Part shown: in pieces, positions 1 to 7,727 of the stretch | How the letters are laid out: the number at the start of each line of letters is the position of its first letter | Numbering within the stretch: the stretch's first letter is position 1 | IMG/VR virus record: IMGVR_UViG_3300035682_000210 | Location: 1 to 22,476 of that record | DNA from: a virus | Length of the DNA stretch: 22,476 nucleotides | Strand: one strand, 5' to 3' | The notes under the pieces: generated by a model | The model's database searches: none | What the model was told of the DNA's origin: nothing | What the model saw: the letters and a program-made list of their open reading frames with translations, nothing else | Made by a program: the position numbers and the translations under genes

Positions 1-471
1 TCATAGTACTATTATATTATTATTTGATACTTGTAACGTTACATAGTCCCAAAGTGGCATCAAAGAGCGTTTTAAACTTTCGTAATTACCTGAGTCTAAT
101 TCTGCTCTAAATTCCAACCATTGAAAATAAGCTAAGTTTACAACCCTTATACTTTGATAAGTGTCTAAAGGAATTTCAAAACCACTCAAAACGAATTTAT
201 TCTCAGGAAACGCCCATTGGTATATCTCAGGGATTTCAACTGCGTAAGGACTTAAACTTGGAGGTGTAAAATAGTTTAAATCCTCAATGTTTAAACTTTC
301 TAAAGTTACATTATTAAACACACTTTCTAAGTCAGCGTTAGTACTTACTTTTTGCCAATTATTTAAAAAGTCAAAGTACCCTAATTGTCGGGCAACATCT
401 AAACCATTATCATTAAAATAATAGTCAGCATAAACTTTTAATTCTTTTTTATCAAAAAATCCTATTATCAT
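1..471 (-). CDS. Hypothetical phage protein, 156 aa, last gene of the late cluster
   Basis: I do not recognise this family. The ORF is complete: the ATG is at 469-471 and a TGA stop occupies the first three bases of the window. It begins MIIGFFDKKELKVYADYYF and is moderately acidic and rich in aromatic residues, with no signal peptide, membrane segment or obvious motif. It follows the 495 residue protein gene with one base between stop and start (TAA-T-ATG), so it is almost certainly translated by coupling with that gene. Its place after portal, connector and a tail-completion-like protein suggests a small virion or assembly protein, but that is inference from position alone. Confidence 0.75.
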   Translation of the reverse strand: MIIGFFDKKELKVYADYYFNDNGLDVARQLGYFDFLNNWQKVSTNADLESVFNNVTLESLNIEDLNYFTPPSLSPYAVEIPEIYQWAFPENKFVLSGFEIPLDTYQSIRVVNLAYFQWLEFRAELDSGNYESLKRSLMPLWDYVTLQVSNNNIIVL

Positions 472-472
472 A

Positions 473-1960
473 TTATGGTGCGGTTATTAAATTTCTTGCG
501 TTACGAACAAACATACTTCCAACAGTTTGGCTTTTAGGGTCGTAAGATTGAAATCTACTTACCCATTGGTGATAGTATGCACTTGTAGTTACGTTGGCAG
601 AAGTACTTGCAGTCCACATTGTGCCATAAGCATTTTGCAATACACGAACTCCAGTCACATTGTCTAAGGTCGCAAATGTACCTGCATAATTATTAAAAAT
701 CAAATCCATTTCATCTTTAGTGACTAAATACCAATCATCATAAACAATTGATTTGACCGTAATTGAATAAGCAACACCATAATCAACGCAATCATTCCAA
801 CTCCCTGCAAATAATTCATTGCGATTATACATTAAACCTGTTAATTTGTCAATTACTACATCATCTGCGTTTCCAGTTGTAGAAAATGCTTGGATACCAT
901 TAACGTCAACAAATCTTGTAGTTGAACTTACTCCATTAACAACTAATGGATTTTTTAAAATATAAAAAAAATTAGCATTTGTATAGTCTAACTCTGCAAT
1001 AGTTTTTGGAGTTGTTGGTGGTGTATAATCAAACCATCCATTTTGAACTCTCCAACCCTCATCCCCCGTACGGTAAGAAGTATATTGGTTTGGTGGTATT
1101 GTTTTAAAAAGAACCCCACTTGAAGCCCCACCACCACCCGTCGGCACAATCCACTCACTGCCTACCTTACTACCTACTTGAGTCCCCGTTCCATCTTTAA
1201 CAAGAATATTTGACGTTACCCCACTTGGATAAGGGGAAAAACTTGCTGAGTTAATTGTTATCGTGGAGTCAGGGGCGGTAATATCCGAACTTCCCCCACT
1301 TGCAATACTTGTAGTTGACAATGTAGTCCCTAAAGTATTCTTAAGTACTGCTGAAGCGTTTGGACAAGATGCCGTAACAACCCAATTACCACTAACCAAA
1401 GACCCTACTGGAGTTCCAAACCCGTCCACTACTGCAATATCCTCAGTTCCTCCACTCGCTGCACTCCCGTAAGCAACACCATTAATTGTTATTATTGCAA
1501 CTGGGCAAGAACTTGTCGGAGGTGTTGGTGTTCCCGTAGTTGGAACTGCACACTCATTGTAGTCAAAATCAGCCGTTACGCTAACAGTAATTAAATGCCC
1601 TGCAATCCTATCTTTAAAATCATGAATAAAAGGAGTTAAGGTGTTATTCTTGTCTAAGTCAACATCTCTATTTATGTTTAAAGTCGCTAAAAGGTCTAAC
1701 CCAATTTGAAAAGTATCCGATTCAACTTCGACTTTATTTGCATCCCCATCCTCAAGCCTATCTCCGATTAAGATATTAAAATTGTAAGTTATCTCATTGC
1801 CAGAAATGTTAGACGGTTGCGGACTAACCCAAAATAAAGGATAAGTTGTAGCCGTAGACGAACTAATCTCCGATAGGTCGCCATAGCCATAGTCTTTAAT
1901 CTGCAAATGGTTGTCTGCAAAATCCTTAAAATATTTGTAAAGAATGTTTTTAGTTATCAT
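473..1960 (-). CDS. Modular virion protein: completion-like N-domain, Ig-like repeats, DUF1566/Lcl-like C-domain
   Basis: This 495 residue protein looks like a three-part fusion. Residues 1-140 begin MITKNILYKYFKDFADNHLQ and include TTYPLFWVSPQPS and YNFNILIGDRL. I know this as a stand-alone or N-terminal domain near the connector in Bacteroidetes phages, probably a tail-completion or head-tail joining protein. A Pro/Thr linker follows, then two related Gly/Ser/Thr-rich beta segments near 152-195 and 235-275, each with a V-D/K-G-x-G-T-x-V-G-S core, which look Ig-like. The last ~195 residues resemble DUF1566/Lcl C-terminal modules: WYLVTKDEMDLIF near 408, GTMWTAST, and a terminal SMFVRNAR. That C-type-lectin-like module is often found on host-binding phage proteins. 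The start overlaps the preceding small ORF by four bases (ATGA). The presumed job is a virion joining protein carrying surface-exposed decoration. Confidence 0.7.
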   Translation of the reverse strand: MITKNILYKYFKDFADNHLQIKDYGYGDLSEISSSTATTYPLFWVSPQPSNISGNEITYNFNILIGDRLEDGDANKVEVESDTFQIGLDLLATLNINRDVDLDKNNTLTPFIHDFKDRIAGHLITVSVTADFDYNECAVPTTGTPTPPTSSCPVAIITINGVAYGSAASGGTEDIAVVDGFGTPVGSLVSGNWVVTASCPNASAVLKNTLGTTLSTTSIASGGSSDITAPDSTITINSASFSPYPSGVTSNILVKDGTGTQVGSKVGSEWIVPTGGGGASSGVLFKTIPPNQYTSYRTGDEGWRVQNGWFDYTPPTTPKTIAELDYTNANFFYILKNPLVVNGVSSTTRFVDVNGIQAFSTTGNADDVVIDKLTGLMYNRNELFAGSWNDCVDYGVAYSITVKSIVYDDWYLVTKDEMDLIFNNYAGTFATLDNVTGVRVLQNAYGTMWTASTSANVTTSAYYHQWVSRFQSYDPKSQTVGSMFVRNARNLITAP

Positions 1961-2055
1961 TTCTTTTTCTCTATGTAAACCATCAATTTCTGAAGATTCT
2001 TTTTAGTGATTTTCTTATTAGCAATCTTTACAGTAGGGGTAGTATTTTCGTTCAT
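1957..2055 (-). CDS. Small basic ORF, 32 aa
   Basis: This short ORF begins MNENTTPTVKIANKKITKKN and ends MVYIEKKK. It is lysine-rich and probably forms one helix. Its TGA overlaps the ATG of the 495 residue gene in the ATGA arrangement used at several other junctions here, which supports it being translated. Its start lies 38 bases inside the end of the connector gene, a larger overlap than elsewhere in the window. If the six-A run in the sense strand at 2058-2063 were one base longer, the connector would stop exactly at this start with another ATGA junction. Short Lys-rich proteins in this position are familiar from Bacteroidetes phages, but I know no function. Confidence 0.5.
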   Translation of the reverse strand: MNENTTPTVKIANKKITKKNLQKLMVYIEKKK

Positions 2056-2584
2056 TGTTTTTTCTTCTTGACTTGCCTAAATAGATTCCAGTGTTATATC
2101 CTAATTCTCTTGATTGAATGTCTTGAGCGTTGTTATTGCCTGACATCCACAAAGGGTAAGAGGTGTTATATTCGCTTAAATAACCTGACAACCTTTTGCC
2201 GTAGAACTCAGCCATACGCCCCCATTTTTGTTCTATCAATTCTAATTCTCTTTGGCTTACGGGTTGCTGATTATCCGAGGTTTGAGTTACTACTCCTTTG
2301 TTTGAGAATCGGTAGTTAAATATTATCGCCCCATCAGCGATGGTTGCGTTGATAATAAAATCTCTGATATAATCATCTAACAAGGTTTGGTTTAACCCCG
2401 TTAAAGTCGATGCGTTTATTTGGTCTGCGATTTCATTGTAAAGGTCGCTCCCTAAAATTTGTTGCAGTTGTAAATCTTGCACCATGATAATAGTCTGAGC
2501 GATTAATTTATCGTCTACATTATTCTCAATTACACCATATTTTTTAATGGTGGCGGTGCTTACGAAAAGTGGTTTTAAACTCAT
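2018..2584 (-). CDS. Head-tail connector (adaptor) protein
   Basis: The 188 residue product matches, from memory, the DUF6712-type connector of Bacteroidetes phages. It has an N-terminal F-V-S-x-x-x-I-K-K-Y segment, then DDKLIAQTIIMVQDLQLQQILGS, a helical core with LLDDYIRDFIINATIADG, then FNYRFSNKGVVTQ and a C-terminal helix with AEFYGKRLSGYLSEY. Such proteins form a ring under the portal, equivalent to HK97 gp6 or SPP1 gp15. The location directly after the portal gene, with a TAA-TC-ATG junction, fits. The last residues after YNTGIYLGKSRRK look odd: they run out of the familiar domain and overlap the next small ORF by 38 bases. The true stop may lie there if the adjacent homopolymer is miscounted. 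Confidence 0.75.
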   Translation of the reverse strand: MSLKPLFVSTATIKKYGVIENNVDDKLIAQTIIMVQDLQLQQILGSDLYNEIADQINASTLTGLNQTLLDDYIRDFIINATIADGAIIFNYRFSNKGVVTQTSDNQQPVSQRELELIEQKWGRMAEFYGKRLSGYLSEYNTSYPLWMSGNNNAQDIQSRELGYNTGIYLGKSRRKNNERKYYPYCKDC

Positions 2585-2586
2585 GA

Positions 2587-4575
2587 TTATTTTTTCTTTC
2601 TAACTAACACTGACTCCCAAAAATGGCGGCAACTTGGTATATGAGTAACAGTGCCTTTAATTGTCTGCCATCCACCCTTATATTTAAAAACATCTTCATT
2701 GTATCCTTTTGTATTTGCTACATTTTGCATTGCATCGATTTGCGCCCTTGAGTATAATTGTTTCGCAGTGATTAAATCAACGCAGAATTTTCTACTTGTA
2801 TAATTGCCGTCCTTATCCGTTAAAAGTTCAGGACTTAAATTTGTAGTGTATCTCCATTTAGTTTCTAAGCCTACCTCTTGCGTCGGTGGTTCTTGTATCT
2901 CTTCGGGAGTAATACTTATTTCGCCTTTAACCTCAGTGTATTTTACTTGTAGAATGTTAGCCTTATTTAAGCGTTCCAAACTTTTGTAAAGTTCACTTTC
3001 TGAAATCTTTAATTTTTTTGCTAAGTCCGATATCTTGTAACTCTTGCCTTTTTTAATTTCGTCTAATAATTTTTGATCGTCTTCTTTTGCGAACTTGTCA
3101 GCATCCGAATAAACAAAACAAGATTTTACTATTTCGTAATTGTCAGCACTCTCGCCTATTTTTAAAAACTCATTAAGGATAAAATCTTCTTGCGTTTCAA
3201 AACTTGACTTTAAAACATCCCCTCCGACAATCGCAGGTAAACTTATTAAGTTTCTAATTTCGTTAGGTGTTAATATTTCAAGAATCTTAGGAGCGATAAT
3301 AGGATTTGAATTGATAATAGTTAAAATGTCATCCTTCTTTACAAGGTTCGGTTTTTCAATTCCTAATCTTTCATAAACCATGTCAGCGAATGAATCCGCA
3401 TCTATTGTTCTACTAATTACTTCACTTGTCAATTCAATTCCGATAGGGTCTAAGGTAGTAAGTTCAACGGGGTTGCCTATAAATCCATACAAAGAAAGAA
3501 TATAATTCATGTCCTCCTCCTCTTCTTGTTGTTTTGGCTTTACATAGGTATTTGAAAAATGTTCCCATGACAAATCAAACTCAGAACGTCCGCCACCCAA
3601 TTCGCCAGGTGTTTTAATACCGAAAAGTAAACCGTTAGAAACTCGGTGAGAATAAAGAATCTTATTTATTGTGTCCTTGCTTAGTTGTTCGTATTGTTTA
3701 TCTAAATCGTTACTTCTTAAAGGACTAATTTCGGGAGGTGTTGTATTTGGATTCTGAAAGTTTAATAAAATCTCACCTGCATTATCCGTTCCCGAAGCCT
3801 TACTTTTAAAAGCGTGTTCTATTTCTACTTGCTCTTCATCATTAATAGCCGTTCCATTAAAGAAAGTTACCATTGTCCCTGCCGAGAATCCCGTTTTAAC
3901 ATTGTTTAATTGAAAGAAGTTACACTCTATGTCCGTTTCAATAGGTGTAGCCCCGCTATTGTACTCAGGCAAAGGGTAAATATCACTTGCGGGGTTATCG
4001 TCTATTAAATAAAGGATTTGTTTGCCTTGTCTTTTCAAGGGGTCGAATGCAGGAAGCTTTACTGTATCTTCAGGAAGTTTCCCGTTTGAGCGTTTCCATT
4101 TAGCATTAGTACTTTGTTCTCTTGTCCATTCTTTAGAGATATAAAATTCTGACTTGTCTACGTTGGTTCTAATTGTGTTAAACGGTTGTAGCTTTACACT
4201 TTTGATTGCACCAAAAACATCCCATTCAATTAAGTATGCACACCCCCCGTAAAGAGTTCTTTCAAAGATTTTCTTTCTTGCTAATTCATCAGCCGTTTGA
4301 GAATTGTTAATAGACTTTAAAGTTTTTTCTAAAGCAACCTTGTCCCCGTTCCAATCGGCTTTAATTTTAAAACCTTTCCCATAGATATAAGTTGCCTTAC
4401 CTTTTATAATTGCTCCGTGTATTCCTGAATTGTTATAAAGATAACTAAGATAATCTGAGTAATCGTTATTTTTACCATAAGGCACATACAACATATTAGG
4501 TTGTCTGCGAAATATGGGTGTTTCATTCGCATACAAAGGGAATTTTGAGAATGAATAATTTTTAGTTTGGCTCAT
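2587..4575 (-). CDS. Portal protein with winged-helix and MuF-like C-terminal extension
   Basis: At 662 residues this is the portal of the phage, the dodecameric ring through which terminase packs DNA. The N-terminal ~400 residues show the portal pattern: a YLYNNSGIHGAIIKGKATYIYG helix region, a basic clip/wing stretch, and SHRVSNGLLFGIKTPGELGG followed by SEFDLSWEHF. Residues ~498-558 resemble a small winged helix (YKISDLAKKLKISESELYKS). Residues ~571-660 contain SRKFCVDLI, KGGWQ and CRHFWESVLV, a Cys/His/Trp pattern like the C-terminal domain of Mu gpF/SPP1 gp7 minor head proteins. From memory Bacteroidetes phage portals often carry such tails. An acidic run, QQEEEEDM, sits near residue 350. 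The start overlaps the upstream 130 residue gene by 14 bases, and the downstream connector follows two bases after the stop. Confidence 0.82.
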   Translation of the reverse strand: MSQTKNYSFSKFPLYANETPIFRRQPNMLYVPYGKNNDYSDYLSYLYNNSGIHGAIIKGKATYIYGKGFKIKADWNGDKVALEKTLKSINNSQTADELARKKIFERTLYGGCAYLIEWDVFGAIKSVKLQPFNTIRTNVDKSEFYISKEWTREQSTNAKWKRSNGKLPEDTVKLPAFDPLKRQGKQILYLIDDNPASDIYPLPEYNSGATPIETDIECNFFQLNNVKTGFSAGTMVTFFNGTAINDEEQVEIEHAFKSKASGTDNAGEILLNFQNPNTTPPEISPLRSNDLDKQYEQLSKDTINKILYSHRVSNGLLFGIKTPGELGGGRSEFDLSWEHFSNTYVKPKQQEEEEDMNYILSLYGFIGNPVELTTLDPIGIELTSEVISRTIDADSFADMVYERLGIEKPNLVKKDDILTIINSNPIIAPKILEILTPNEIRNLISLPAIVGGDVLKSSFETQEDFILNEFLKIGESADNYEIVKSCFVYSDADKFAKEDDQKLLDEIKKGKSYKISDLAKKLKISESELYKSLERLNKANILQVKYTEVKGEISITPEEIQEPPTQEVGLETKWRYTTNLSPELLTDKDGNYTSRKFCVDLITAKQLYSRAQIDAMQNVANTKGYNEDVFKYKGGWQTIKGTVTHIPSCRHFWESVLVRKKK

Positions 4576-4954
4576 ATGCTTTGCGTGTTAAAGTAGATTC
4601 TTGTTCTACTCTTGAGGTTATAATCTTATCGTAGGTCATTAGTCCATTTTCAACCACATTTAAACCAGTAGGCACTAAATTAGTTGAACTTACTTGCTCG
4701 TAAACATTGTAGGTGTATTCATCGCCTAAAGGTATTTGAATTTCGCCTACTAATGGACTCGGTGTAGTTGTCTTTACTACTATTGTAAACTTATTATATC
4801 TCTCGGGATATAAGCTTAAATCACTTGAGATACAATAGTACTTTATTTGGGTTTGGTTATTAATAAATTCAAATAAGAAGTTAGGCGAGGATATCGTTAT
4901 CTTTTCGGATAAAGTCAATACCACTACATTACTTCCTAAATTTAGTCTTATCAT
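4562..4954 (-). CDS. Conserved phage structural protein of unknown role, 130 aa
   Basis: The protein starts MIRLNLGSNVVVLTLSEKIT and has alternating beta-prone segments, including SPNFLFEFINNQT, RYNKFTIVV and YTYNVYEQ. I know this pattern from phages of Bacteroidetes, where it accompanies portal or tail genes, but no exact function is established to my knowledge. It is the first gene after the terminator at 4988-5020 and has the TATAATATAA box three bases before its ATG, so it probably opens the portal transcription unit or is expressed from its own leader. Its last 14 bases overlap the portal start, implying translational coupling with the portal. Confidence 0.7.
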   Translation of the reverse strand: MIRLNLGSNVVVLTLSEKITISSPNFLFEFINNQTQIKYYCISSDLSLYPERYNKFTIVVKTTTPSPLVGEIQIPLGDEYTYNVYEQVSSTNLVPTGLNVVENGLMTYDKIITSRVEQESTLTRKAYEPN

Positions 4955-4957
4955 TAC

Positions 4958-4967
4958 TTATATTATA
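4958..4967 (-). promoter_or_regulatory. TATAATATAA box, three bases before ATG
   Basis: The sense-strand 10-mer TATAATATAA is separated from the ATG of the 130 residue gene by GTA. The same 10-mer, at the same distance, precedes the protease gene, and a one-base variant precedes the 409 residue tail protein. No Shine-Dalgarno sequence is present. The box directly follows a terminator, so it could be a -10-like promoter giving an almost leaderless mRNA, or an A/T-rich translation enhancer. Confidence 0.5.
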
Positions 4968-4987
4968 TGATAAAGTAAGTTAAGTAC

Positions 4988-5020
4988 AAAAAAAAAGGGA
5001 AGCCGTTAAGCCTCCCTTTC
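4988..5020 (-). terminator. Rho-independent terminator after the capsid/tail-tube genes
   Basis: On the minus strand AAAGGGAGGC pairs with GCTTCCCTTT (one G-T pair near the middle, closing with GGC/GCC) around a six-base loop TTAACG. It is followed directly by an uninterrupted T tract, nine T counted at 4988-4996 of the plus strand. It lies 15 bases beyond the stop of the 171 residue gene. It is the only clear intrinsic terminator in the window and splits the late genes into a capsid-side and a portal-side unit. Confidence 0.9.
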
Positions 5021-5035
5021 TTTAATTATAATTTA

Positions 5036-5551
5036 TTAGATTAATGTTGTAACAATAGCTTGAGATATTCCATAAGGATAAGTCTTCTCTTCACCCGTAA
5101 ATGTCAAAACAAAACCGTTTAAGTCACTTGCACCTTTGCCCGTTCCCGCAGTTCCCGTTGATAGGTCTAAACCATTCTCAGAACCGAACAAACTAAACAA
5201 ACCATTCTTGTCTTTAACGATAAACATCAAAGGTTTTTGAGCAAGTACTCTTATCTCGTTACGTTTAGCAACATCAAAACGATCAAGTTGAAACTCAACT
5301 GACTGCATGATGTAACCGCTACCTGAAGTCACTTCTCCTGCGTTGTCCGCCTTAGCTTCTGCGGTGTTGCGTCTAAGTTCATACTTATAGAACTTTTTGC
5401 CACCCGTCATTGCCATTGCTGAAACTAAACCTGCTGAAGTTGTGAAAGTAGTAGTATTTAAATACTCTAATTCGCCAATGTATACTTCGTCCACTCCACC
5501 GATACTATCTCGGCAATCAAGAGTGAATCCTGTTGATAGTAAGCACGGCAT
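5036..5551 (-). CDS. Virion structural protein, probable major tail (tube) protein
   Basis: The 171 residue protein begins MPCLLSTGFTLDCRDSIGG and has KKFYKYELRRNTAEA, a VEFQLDRFDVAKRNEIRVLA segment, IVKDKNGLFSLFGSENGLDL and a closing GFVLTFTGEEKTYPYG. This arrangement is familiar from Bacteroidetes phages, where it regularly follows the capsid gene. The small beta-rich build, the FTGEE-type closing strand and the location before a terminator, which implies high expression together with capsid, favour a tail tube protein. A head decoration or fibre protein cannot be excluded. It starts one base after the capsid stop (TAA-T-ATG). Confidence 0.65.
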   Translation of the reverse strand: MPCLLSTGFTLDCRDSIGGVDEVYIGELEYLNTTTFTTSAGLVSAMAMTGGKKFYKYELRRNTAEAKADNAGEVTSGSGYIMQSVEFQLDRFDVAKRNEIRVLAQKPLMFIVKDKNGLFSLFGSENGLDLSTGTAGTGKGASDLNGFVLTFTGEEKTYPYGISQAIVTTLI

Positions 5552-5552
5552 A

Positions 5553-6515
5553 TTAAACTAATTTAAAGGTTACAATCTCATTCGGGAATTTCACTTGAGT
5601 ACCAACCTTGAAATGAATGTCTAACATCATAGTCAAACTGATAGGGTTTTCACGAATGTTGAACATATCTTCGTCAGACTCCAAGTCAGTTCCGATAATG
5701 AAATTAGAAGTTCTACCCAAGTGGATTCTATTTGTACCGTCTAAACCGAAGTAAGCAACTACTTTGATTCCAGTGCCTGGCAAAATTAACTCTTGAGATT
5801 GGTAAGCAGAACCATTTACACCATCATAGTGGAATAAATTAGCAGCTTTCAATGCAAGGATTAATTTGTCGAAAGTATCGCTACCACACATGAATTGTAA
5901 GTCAGCCTTACCTTTCAATTTAGCAGGAAGCAATGCCCATATTCCGTCAAAGATAGATACTACGTTAGCAGATGTGATACCCGTTCCAGTTGTGATGCCT
6001 GATGGGTTACCGTTGATTGTAGTAGCTGAAGCATCAAGAATGATTTTGTTGAAACCATCAAATTGAGTTAAGTTGCTTCCACCTGAACCACCGATTGCAG
6101 ATTGCCATAATGCAGTCTCTTTAGCTTCAGTCAACAAACCTACCAAGAAGTTAGTAAAGTCAGCTTCGAATGCAATGTAGTCATACATAGTGCCTGGGCG
6201 CAATGCTCTTTCAGTCCAAAATCCTTCAAGTTCTTTTGCGCAAAACTCTTGTTGAACTTTGATTTTACCTACTGTGATAGTTCTCTTAGAGAAACCAGTC
6301 TTACCTGAAGCGTTGAATGCACACGCAGTGTCAGCTTGGTAGAACAATTCAGTTGTGATGTAATGCAAATCAGCGGTACTTTTGATACCCGTTTGTTTTG
6401 CGAAAGTAGCACCCGTTTTGCCTTCGTAGAAAGAACGGATAAGCAATTCAAGTGATTGGTCATTAACGACTGCTGGTAATCCAGTGGTGTCGTATGCGAA
6501 TTTTTTAAGTTTCAT
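5553..6515 (-). CDS. Major capsid protein (HK97-fold type)
   Basis: The product is 320 residues, a usual size for an HK97-fold major capsid protein. It opens MKLKKFAYDTTGLPAVVNDQ, then has RTITVGKIKVQQEFCAKELEGFW, a long helix FTNFLVGLLTEAKETALWQS, a glycine-rich loop, and a C-terminal segment ending GTQVKFPNEIVTFKL. I recognise this as the capsid family common in Bacteroidetes phages. It lies directly after the protease/scaffold gene, six bases from its stop, and before the probable tube gene, which is the classic protease-scaffold-capsid order. No long N-terminal delta domain is obvious, consistent with the scaffold being supplied by the upstream gene. The leader before the ATG is an A-rich repeat of AAAAT units instead of a Shine-Dalgarno sequence. 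Confidence 0.85.
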   Translation of the reverse strand: MKLKKFAYDTTGLPAVVNDQSLELLIRSFYEGKTGATFAKQTGIKSTADLHYITTELFYQADTACAFNASGKTGFSKRTITVGKIKVQQEFCAKELEGFWTERALRPGTMYDYIAFEADFTNFLVGLLTEAKETALWQSAIGGSGGSNLTQFDGFNKIILDASATTINGNPSGITTGTGITSANVVSIFDGIWALLPAKLKGKADLQFMCGSDTFDKLILALKAANLFHYDGVNGSAYQSQELILPGTGIKVVAYFGLDGTNRIHLGRTSNFIIGTDLESDEDMFNIRENPISLTMMLDIHFKVGTQVKFPNEIVTFKLV

Positions 6516-6521
6516 CTTATT

Positions 6522-7091
6522 TTATTTTATTTTGTTTAATATTTCGGTTAATCTTGAGAATTGAGAAGCTCCAACGCTTACACTCTTTCTCTTTGCATCA
6601 TCCTTAACGGGTTCAGCTTCTTCGGTCTTAGCAAGGATTCCAACTGCTGAAAATAATGCAGTTGTCTTTGCGTTTAATGCTTCAATTTCTTTAGCATACT
6701 TAGAGTGAATCTCAGCAATCTGAGTGTTGAAGTCATTTGCTTGAGCCTCTAATGCTTCGTTTACCTTAGACATCATTGCTTCGTCATTCAACGGGCTTTC
6801 TTCTTCAGGGGTTGAAACCTCTTCGATAACTCCACCCGTTACAGTGATAACAATGTCACCTTCTAAAGTGTGTTCACCGTCAGGTACTTCTACTTCAGAA
6901 CCGTCAGCCATAATTAAAGTTACACTTTCGCCAACTGCGATAGTTCCTTTAATACTTGCGCTACCGTCTAACAATTTAGTTTCTGCTAATTCTATTGCAG
7001 GTTCTACTACTGGCGTTTCTTCACTAAAAACTTTTTTAAGTTGGTTAGTAAGGTCTTCGCCTAAGACCTTTTTTAATTTATTAAATTCCAT
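6522..7091 (-). CDS. Possible internally initiated scaffold protein, 189 aa
   Basis: Met199 of the protease gene is a candidate second start in the same frame. It opens what looks like the complete scaffold part, MEFNKLKKVLGEDLTNQLKK onwards. The bases just before it (AAATAAAATAATATCGAAT) are A/T-rich and resemble the true leaders in this window, such as that of the capsid gene, even though they are coding here. Lambda C/Nu3 uses the same nested design, and in related phages, from memory, protease and scaffold are often separate genes. This is inference; no Shine-Dalgarno sequence proves it. Confidence 0.35.
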   Translation of the reverse strand: MEFNKLKKVLGEDLTNQLKKVFSEETPVVEPAIELAETKLLDGSASIKGTIAVGESVTLIMADGSEVEVPDGEHTLEGDIVITVTGGVIEEVSTPEEESPLNDEAMMSKVNEALEAQANDFNTQIAEIHSKYAKEIEALNAKTTALFSAVGILAKTEEAEPVKDDAKRKSVSVGASQFSRLTEILNKIK

Positions 7092-7685
7092 ATTCGATAT
7101 TATTTTATTTTTTAATTCTTCGTATTCGTTTTGTTCGGCTTCGTCTACTTTCTTATCATTAAAGTAACCCTCAACGCTAAAACCTTTGATGTCACCTTTC
7201 TTTGCCATGTCCCATACTGCATCATCCTCAATTTTTACATAACCAAACCATGAACCATCGGGTGCAGGAGTGAAGTTGTCAGGCGTTTTAATGCCTAATT
7301 TGCTATCAATGATAAAATGAGAGAGTAAATAAGCACCTTTTACGGGCAAATTATCGTCGTGGTTTAGGTTAAAACTTAGTGGTTTGCCACTTTTTGCCAA
7401 CTTATTAACGATTCTTGCGATGCTTTCGGAGGTAAATTTGACGTAATATTCAGTCCCGTCTTCATCACGTCGGTAGATTGGCTGCTCGGATACCATTAAA
7501 AAGCCACCTAAAATCCTTTTTTCTTCATCTACAACGGTGAATTTATGGTCAATAGGCTTCTCATCCTCCGAAAATGTCTGCCAATTTCTCTCGATAGCAG
7601 GTTGCAAAACTAAACCTACTGCGAAAACTGAAGTTTCATCCTCAAGATTCTCGTCTATATCCAAAACATATAAAGGTAGCTTCAT
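6522..7685 (-). CDS. XkdF-like prohead protease fused to scaffold
   Basis: Residues ~60-176 form a prohead-protease-like domain: YYVKFTSESIARIVNKL, then FNLNHD with the likely catalytic His109, GSWFGYVKIEDDAVWD, and KGFSVEGYF with the likely nucleophile Ser170. This pattern fits the phage XkdF family. Residues from about 199 look like a scaffold: a helix beginning MEFNKLKKVLGED, a beta segment with VTLIMADGSEVEVPDGEH, an acidic linker, and a coiled coil ~305-350 with AEIHSKYAKEIEALNAKTTA. The C-terminus is basic. The enzyme should cleave the scaffold during head maturation, inside the prohead. It sits directly before the capsid gene. The 42-base gap before it carries the TATAATATAA box. An internal start at Met199 may also make free scaffold. 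Confidence 0.78.
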   Translation of the reverse strand: MKLPLYVLDIDENLEDETSVFAVGLVLQPAIERNWQTFSEDEKPIDHKFTVVDEEKRILGGFLMVSEQPIYRRDEDGTEYYVKFTSESIARIVNKLAKSGKPLSFNLNHDDNLPVKGAYLLSHFIIDSKLGIKTPDNFTPAPDGSWFGYVKIEDDAVWDMAKKGDIKGFSVEGYFNDKKVDEAEQNEYEELKNKIISNMEFNKLKKVLGEDLTNQLKKVFSEETPVVEPAIELAETKLLDGSASIKGTIAVGESVTLIMADGSEVEVPDGEHTLEGDIVITVTGGVIEEVSTPEEESPLNDEAMMSKVNEALEAQANDFNTQIAEIHSKYAKEIEALNAKTTALFSAVGILAKTEEAEPVKDDAKRKSVSVGASQFSRLTEILNKIK

Positions 7686-7688
7686 TGA

Positions 7689-7698
7689 TTATATTATA
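7689..7698 (-). promoter_or_regulatory. TATAATATAA box, three bases before ATG
   Basis: The sense-strand TATAATATAA is followed by TCA and the ATG of the protease/scaffold gene. It is identical in sequence and spacing to the box before the 130 residue gene. It lies in a 42-base gap after the tape measure stop, one of the few real gaps in the window, where a new promoter would be most useful. It may be a -10-like element or a translation signal. Confidence 0.5.
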
Positions 7699-7727
7699 TT
7701 TATAATTAAACTATGTACAATATAGAC

